A stretch of 64,000 nt of DNA. Source: a virus. Every line of letters starts with the position of its first letter. Position 1 is the stretch's first letter. Of this stretch, positions 59,125 to 64,000 are shown one piece after another. The position numbers were made by a program, and so were the translations under genes. The DNA lies in the IMG/VR virus record IMGVR_UViG_3300019886_000004, positions 1-64,000 of that record. The stretch is one strand, 5' to 3'. The notes under the pieces are model-generated. The model saw only the letters and a program-made list of their open reading frames with translations, was not told where the DNA came from and ran no database searches.

Positions 59125-62100
59125 ATGCCTACATCAGATAATTTTACCGGTATTAATGATACAAACATTCTCGCTGCCCAACAAGACAGCGATTCTCGTT
59201 TTAGTGATTTAATGCAAAATAATCCTAAGTCTTTTGTTGATCCAAATAATATTACTCAACCAGAAGCTCCTAAAGGACTTTATGGCACTGTTAATCCAGG
59301 AGAGAATATTAATATAGATAAAACATCTTATGCTTATAATGCTGCGGATTATAATAATAACACAACAAATCTAGCTAAAAAATATCCAGGATCAAACGGA
59401 CTTCCGGATATTTTACTTCCTCAATCTGAAACCAATAGATATACAGGTAATGACTTCGGTTTTAAGATAGATAGAAACAATGAATCTTTTTACGAGAAAC
59501 AACAAGGTTTTTGGAAAACATTAGGTAATGTAGGAGCTAATCTTATAGGTAAGACTGTTGCTTATGCTGCACAGAATGCTGGATTTATATTAGGTGCACC
59601 AGTTGCAGCAGGAACTATGGATATTAGTAATATGACTGACAACTTTTTAGTTCGCGCTGGAGATTGGTTAAAAGATAAAACAGCTGAAGATTTTCCAATA
59701 TATAAGAGCGATAAATATACTCAAGGTAATATCTGGGAAAAGTTAGGTACTATTGGGTGGTGGGCAGATGATGCTGCAGATCGTGTTGCACTTACAGCAG
59801 CTATGTTTTTACCTGGATTTGCAGAAGCTAAAGGTCTTGGATTATTTGGTACTACTTTAGATACAGCGGGTAATTTAAGAGCTACAGGAATAGCTACAAA
59901 AGCCATTCAAAATTTAGCCGCAGATCCTGAAAATTATGGACAATTAGGTAAACTATTTTTATCTAAATTATATAAAGCTGCAGCAGAAGGCGTAGCAGAT
60001 ACAGGTACTCAACCTGCGTTAAGAGCATATGCACAGAACTTAAGTCGTGCAGAATTATTCGGTTGGAATATAATAGGTCAGAGTGGTTTAAATGCTAAGG
60101 AGACTCAAGAAGCTATAATGAAAGCTACTGGAGATAAAGATAAAGCAGCTAATGGAGCAATGAAAAGTTTCTGGGAAACGGTTCCTTTAGCTCTTGCAGG
60201 ATCTCTTGTGGAAATACCACAAATGTTTAGTACTAGAAATACTGCTAAATCCATTTTAAATAAAGTATTTAATAAAGAAACCGGAGAGACATTAGAAGAA
60301 GGACTTGCTTTAAAAGGACCATCTATAGGTAAAACTTTACTTAAAGCAATAGGAACTGGTTTTGAACATGGTCAGAATGAAAGTATGCAGGTAGCTGTTT
60401 CTAGATATAACGAAGAAAGTGCAGAAGGTAAAGACAAAAGAGGAACTCTACAAGGAATATTTGGAGACTTTATGGATAATATTCATGATCCCAATGGTCA
60501 GAATAATATTGCTCTTGGTACCATACAAGGTATTTTAATGACACTTGGTGGAAGAGGTTTTGATAAATTTGTTACTCATCAAACAGAGAATGAAGGTAAA
60601 CAAGCTTTAGCTGTATTTAATAGTATTAATGAAGCTAGACTCGCTAGAAGAATATATGGAGCGGATTTTAATCAAAGAGACGAGAACGGTAATATAGTTG
60701 TAGACGCTCAAGGTAAGCCTGTAAAAGATCAACAGAAAATAGCTGATGCTGGACTCTCTTTAGCTGGATCACAAAATGCAGTAGAACTAAAACAAAAAGC
60801 TTTAGAACAAGGTAACTATACAGGAGCAGCATTTGTTGATCATAAAATGTTATCTTCTTTTGCTTATAATTTCTTTGCAGACGCAAATGGTATGGAACAT
60901 CTAAGTAACATACTTAAATTAGAAGCAAAAACTAATGATAAGAATCCAGATAGAATTAATGATGTAGATGAAAATGGAAATGAAATAACTCCACAGGTTC
61001 AATTACAAAGAAACCTAAATACTATAAACGAACTCAGAAAAGTTTATAATGCTATAGATCAGCGTCATGCTGGTTTTATGAATCTTGATATTGATAAGAA
61101 AAACAAAGATGAAGTAAAGCAAGCCACAGCTTTCATAGATAAACTTAAATTTGATCAATATAATGAGGCATCCAAACAAATCTTTTTTAAAAATCAAATA
61201 GAAAAGAACAATCGTGAGATAGCTTCTTTAGGAGTAGATACTCTTGATGATAGTAACCATTTCAAAGATCCTTCCAATCCAATGGAGGAGAAGTTTAACG
61301 AGTTACATGTAATGAATGGTGCACTAAATGAAATCTTAGATGAATCAAAAGAAAAGTATAAAAACTTAGTAAATAAGAAATTACAAAAAGAAGCTTTTAA
61401 AATAGATAAAGCTTTTAATGAACAAGTAGAAGAAAAAGCAAACTCTCAACCTAAACAAGAAAACGTTGAAACTACCCCAGAGCAGCAGCCAACAGTGGTC
61501 AATAATCCAACATCGCAGAACCAAACTCAAACACCAGAGACCGCGCAACAGACAACTCCACTACAAACAGAAGGCACATCCACGCCAGAAGTAGCTAAAT
61601 CTATTCCAGCAGGACAAGCTTTATTAAATAAAAGAAATGAAGATTTAGCGAAAGCTACAACTCAAGAAGAGAAAGATGCTATACAACAGCAGTATGTGAA
61701 AGATTCATTAGATATTGCTGATAAAAAGAAACAACAAGAAAAGAAACCAGGTAAAAGTGTAGTTGATATAAAAGAAATGATACCTGATACTAAGACAATT
61801 CATAAAGATGAATTGGCTAAGTTAAATAGTATTATTAATGAAGAAGCAAGAAATGGTAATATAACTCCAGAACAAGAGCAACAATTGCTCGATACTTTAG
61901 ATAAGAAAAAAGTAGTAGGTACTATATTTGATACAGAAGATTTAGAAGATGAAACTCCTGAAACACAGGAAGAATCTGAACCTACTCAAGTAGAACCTAC
62001 TGACCAATCTATAGATAGTGGTTCTTCTACAGAAGATTCTGAGCAAGTTATACCTGAACAAGAATATGATCCTGAGACAGCTGATATTGATACTAGAGGA

Positions 62101-64000
62101 TTAGAAGATTCTGTATATTCTAGCCTTGCATTTGAAACTTCTAATAAAACTGTAACACAAGAAGAAGGTGTAGATAGCAGAGGTAGATTTAATAATACTT
62201 TAGATGAAGAACCTTACAAACAATTCATACAGGGGTACTTACGTTATTTAAATCAAAACGGTTTACCAGTTGATGGTTTACATGGAAAGATAATAAAAGA
62301 TAATGAAGCTTTACCTCATACTGAAGAAACTCAAGCAGCTATATTAACCAAAGGTTATGGTTCTGTATTAGTTATAACTGATATAGATCGTAATATTTTA
62401 CATTTCGATAAAAATTATACATCATCTCCGGATGAAAGAGAAGGAGCACAACCTATTGTATTTTCTTTTACTTCTCAGTATTTTGATGATTTAAAAAATG
62501 CTCGAGCTGCAGTAGGTCAGGAAAGAACTGGAATATCAGCTGATGATTTCTTAAAAAAATATCAAACAGAAAAAGAGCAACAAGATTTAGCTAGACAACT
62601 AAATTATAAAGGTAAAGAAATAAATGTAGAAGTAATTGGTATATCAAAAGGAGTAACAAGAAAATCTCAAGAACCTATCAGAGCTTCTGATGTTATTACT
62701 GAATCAATGAAACCATTACTTCATATACCTTCTAGTAGTGAAAGATTTGATCCAGCAAATCCTGAAGCTAGTAAATACGTATTGCACGGTAATCAAACAC
62801 TTATTAGTGGAGCTCTTTATGCTGAAACTGTTGATTCCAATACTAATATAGTATCTTATACTAGACTTATACCTAACTTAATTTCAGATATACCCGAACT
62901 ATTTGAAAATATAAAGTCTTTACTAAATAATAAATATACAAATAAAAATCAAGCTATAATTGCCAGGGATTATTTAAAAGAGTTATTATTTTTAGGTAGA
63001 CCAAAAAGACCTAATTTAACTATAACTGAGAATGAAGATGGATCAGAATATAATATTAGATTACTTCAAGATGACCAATTAATAGATCCAGAGGCAACTA
63101 TGACATTTATTACTCAACAGAGATTGAATATATCAAAGTCTAATATTGAAAATGATGAACATAATGAAGTAACATTAAAAGGTAATAATATAAAGATTGA
63201 AACGAAACCTAATTATAAAAATTACATACTACAAAATTCTACTACTGTAGATATACCAGTTCAAACTTCCGAGGGTTCTAAATTCATACCACTTAATACA
63301 TATGCAGCTTTCAACTTCTTAGATAGTGTTGATAGTATGAAAGCTAAATTAGCTGAACCTGAAAAAGAGTTTGCTGAAGAAAGTGGTACTAATTTTGATG
63401 AAAACAGTGTTGCTATATTTAGACACGGACAGAATAACGAAGATATAACTGGAAAGAATTCTGGAAAGAATGACATACCTCTAAATAAAAAGGGTAGGGA
63501 AGATGCAAGAGCTATTGGTGCTATAATGAAATCATTAAGTATTATTAAAATTATAACATCTAAAATTTTAAGAGCAATTGAAACAGCACAATTAGCTGGT
63601 AAAGTTATTGGTGCAAAATCTATTGAAACTAATGAACTATTAAATACGTGGGATATTGGAGACTTTACCAGTCTACCAGATGATCAATTTGATGAACGTT
63701 GGTTTGTACTTCATCCTGATGAATTAATTAAAGATGGTAAAAAACTAGGTGAGTCTTTCAATACTTTTTTATCTAGAGCACAAAAGGGATATAAGTTTAT
63801 AGAAGGACTAGATAAAGAAACAGCTATTGTATCTCACTCGCGCAATATACGAGCATGGACAGCAATCAAAGAAAATAATGGTTTCTGGAATGAAAATGCA
63901 CTTGAAACTTTTTTAAATAAGAAAACTTCATTAGATTCTACTTCTATACAAAGACAGGAAACAGTTAGAGATAACTCCACTTTAACCAAGCAACCTTTAA
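59125..64000 (+). CDS. giant virion protein with histidine-phosphatase domain, partial
   Basis: Starts ATG 59125 and stays open to the window end (at least 1625 codons). A hydrophobic patch at about 140-175, a Pro/Gln/Thr linker (about 773-825), and an acidic segment (about 920-990) precede a histidine phosphatase (PGAM) domain at about 1427-1580: VAIFRHGQNN (Arg1433, His1434), SKILRAIETA (Arg1483), Glu1504 and VSHSRN (His1571). All key catalytic residues are present. It is the largest cargo-type protein here, so the enzyme may enter the host with the DNA; substrate unknown. Confidence 0.75.
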   Translation, partial: MPTSDNFTGINDTNILAAQQDSDSRFSDLMQNNPKSFVDPNNITQPEAPKGLYGTVNPGENINIDKTSYAYNAADYNNNTTNLAKKYPGSNGLPDILLPQSETNRYTGNDFGFKIDRNNESFYEKQQGFWKTLGNVGANLIGKTVAYAAQNAGFILGAPVAAGTMDISNMTDNFLVRAGDWLKDKTAEDFPIYKSDKYTQGNIWEKLGTIGWWADDAADRVALTAAMFLPGFAEAKGLGLFGTTLDTAGNLRATGIATKAIQNLAADPENYGQLGKLFLSKLYKAAAEGVADTGTQPALRAYAQNLSRAELFGWNIIGQSGLNAKETQEAIMKATGDKDKAANGAMKSFWETVPLALAGSLVEIPQMFSTRNTAKSILNKVFNKETGETLEEGLALKGPSIGKTLLKAIGTGFEHGQNESMQVAVSRYNEESAEGKDKRGTLQGIFGDFMDNIHDPNGQNNIALGTIQGILMTLGGRGFDKFVTHQTENEGKQALAVFNSINEARLARRIYGADFNQRDENGNIVVDAQGKPVKDQQKIADAGLSLAGSQNAVELKQKALEQGNYTGAAFVDHKMLSSFAYNFFADANGMEHLSNILKLEAKTNDKNPDRINDVDENGNEITPQVQLQRNLNTINELRKVYNAIDQRHAGFMNLDIDKKNKDEVKQATAFIDKLKFDQYNEASKQIFFKNQIEKNNREIASLGVDTLDDSNHFKDPSNPMEEKFNELHVMNGALNEILDESKEKYKNLVNKKLQKEAFKIDKAFNEQVEEKANSQPKQENVETTPEQQPTVVNNPTSQNQTQTPETAQQTTPLQTEGTSTPEVAKSIPAGQALLNKRNEDLAKATTQEEKDAIQQQYVKDSLDIADKKKQQEKKPGKSVVDIKEMIPDTKTIHKDELAKLNSIINEEARNGNITPEQEQQLLDTLDKKKVVGTIFDTEDLEDETPETQEESEPTQVEPTDQSIDSGSSTEDSEQVIPEQEYDPETADIDTRGLEDSVYSSLAFETSNKTVTQEEGVDSRGRFNNTLDEEPYKQFIQGYLRYLNQNGLPVDGLHGKIIKDNEALPHTEETQAAILTKGYGSVLVITDIDRNILHFDKNYTSSPDEREGAQPIVFSFTSQYFDDLKNARAAVGQERTGISADDFLKKYQTEKEQQDLARQLNYKGKEINVEVIGISKGVTRKSQEPIRASDVITESMKPLLHIPSSSERFDPANPEASKYVLHGNQTLISGALYAETVDSNTNIVSYTRLIPNLISDIPELFENIKSLLNNKYTNKNQAIIARDYLKELLFLGRPKRPNLTITENEDGSEYNIRLLQDDQLIDPEATMTFITQQRLNISKSNIENDEHNEVTLKGNNIKIETKPNYKNYILQNSTTVDIPVQTSEGSKFIPLNTYAAFNFLDSVDSMKAKLAEPEKEFAEESGTNFDENSVAIFRHGQNNEDITGKNSGKNDIPLNKKGREDARAIGAIMKSLSIIKIITSKILRAIETAQLAGKVIGAKSIETNELLNTWDIGDFTSLPDDQFDERWFVLHPDELIKDGKKLGESFNTFLSRAQKGYKFIEGLDKETAIVSHSRNIRAWTAIKENNGFWNENALETFLNKKTSLDSTSIQRQETVRDNSTLTKQPL

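Noticed and set aside
59125-64000. Small minus-strand frames at 59721, 60668, 61015 and 63261
   Set aside because: They are shadows of the long plus-strand frame that covers the whole interval.

Overview
The window is part of the genome of a large, AT-rich, tailed phage of a Bacteroidota host, most likely crAss-like. Three things support this. (1) Several intergenic sites match the Bacteroidota promoter form TTTG-N20-TAnnTTTG exactly. (2) The late gene order is that of crAss-like phages: small conserved genes, TerL, portal, an acidic scaffold-like protein, major capsid protein, connector-like proteins, an IHF-like protein, a very large tail or muzzle protein, then giant low-complexity cargo-type proteins. 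(3) The standard genetic code gives full-length late genes, and TAA, TGA and TAG all act as stops. These assignments rest on motif and gene-order recognition, not database searches.

The layout is two divergent arms meeting near 14.4 kb. The left arm (1-14342, minus strand) is an accessory arm of about 40 mostly very small genes. Recognisable members are an HNH homing endonuclease, two ECF-like sigma factors (one fused to a zinc finger), a SLOG-fold protein, peptide deformylase, a secreted DsbD N-terminal-domain protein and two small lipoproteins. At least eight very small membrane proteins accompany them. Three loci carry hexanucleotide arrays that encode dipeptide-repeat proteins: an X-Gly protein at the left edge and two RS/GS microproteins near 4.6 and 8.2 kb. 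Minus-strand terminators and structured, gene-free stretches separate the sub-operons.

The junction (14343-15494) holds strong promoters, two tiny genes and an 18-bp perfect inverted repeat that brackets a promoter and an attenuator-like RNA. A gene-free stretch of about 340 nt with six consecutive hairpins follows.

The right arm (15495-64000, plus strand) starts with a metabolic and glycan operon: ThyX, two methyltransferases, two glycosyltransferases, a polysaccharide pyruvyl transferase, and a fusion of a MazZ-like dNTP diphosphohydrolase with a 5'-nucleotidase. A packaging and head module follows (21.8-34.5 kb), then a major virion protein, small conserved genes and FN3-type surface proteins (34.6-42 kb). 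A phosphoesterase gene, an IHF-like protein, connector proteins, a GIY-YIG nuclease and a ClpP-like protein lead to a 1538-residue muzzle-type protein (42-51 kb). The last part (51-64 kb) encodes a lysozyme-like virion protein, giant cargo-type proteins, a tandem Cys4 (HiPIP-like) protein and a protein of more than 1600 residues that runs off the window. That last protein carries a complete histidine-phosphatase catalytic pocket.

The most unusual items are the virion-protein histidine phosphatase, the RS-dipeptide microgenes, the candidate invertible promoter with its structured RNA, the secreted DsbD domain, the MazZ-nucleotidase fusion inside a glycan operon, and a gene interrupted at a T9 tract.
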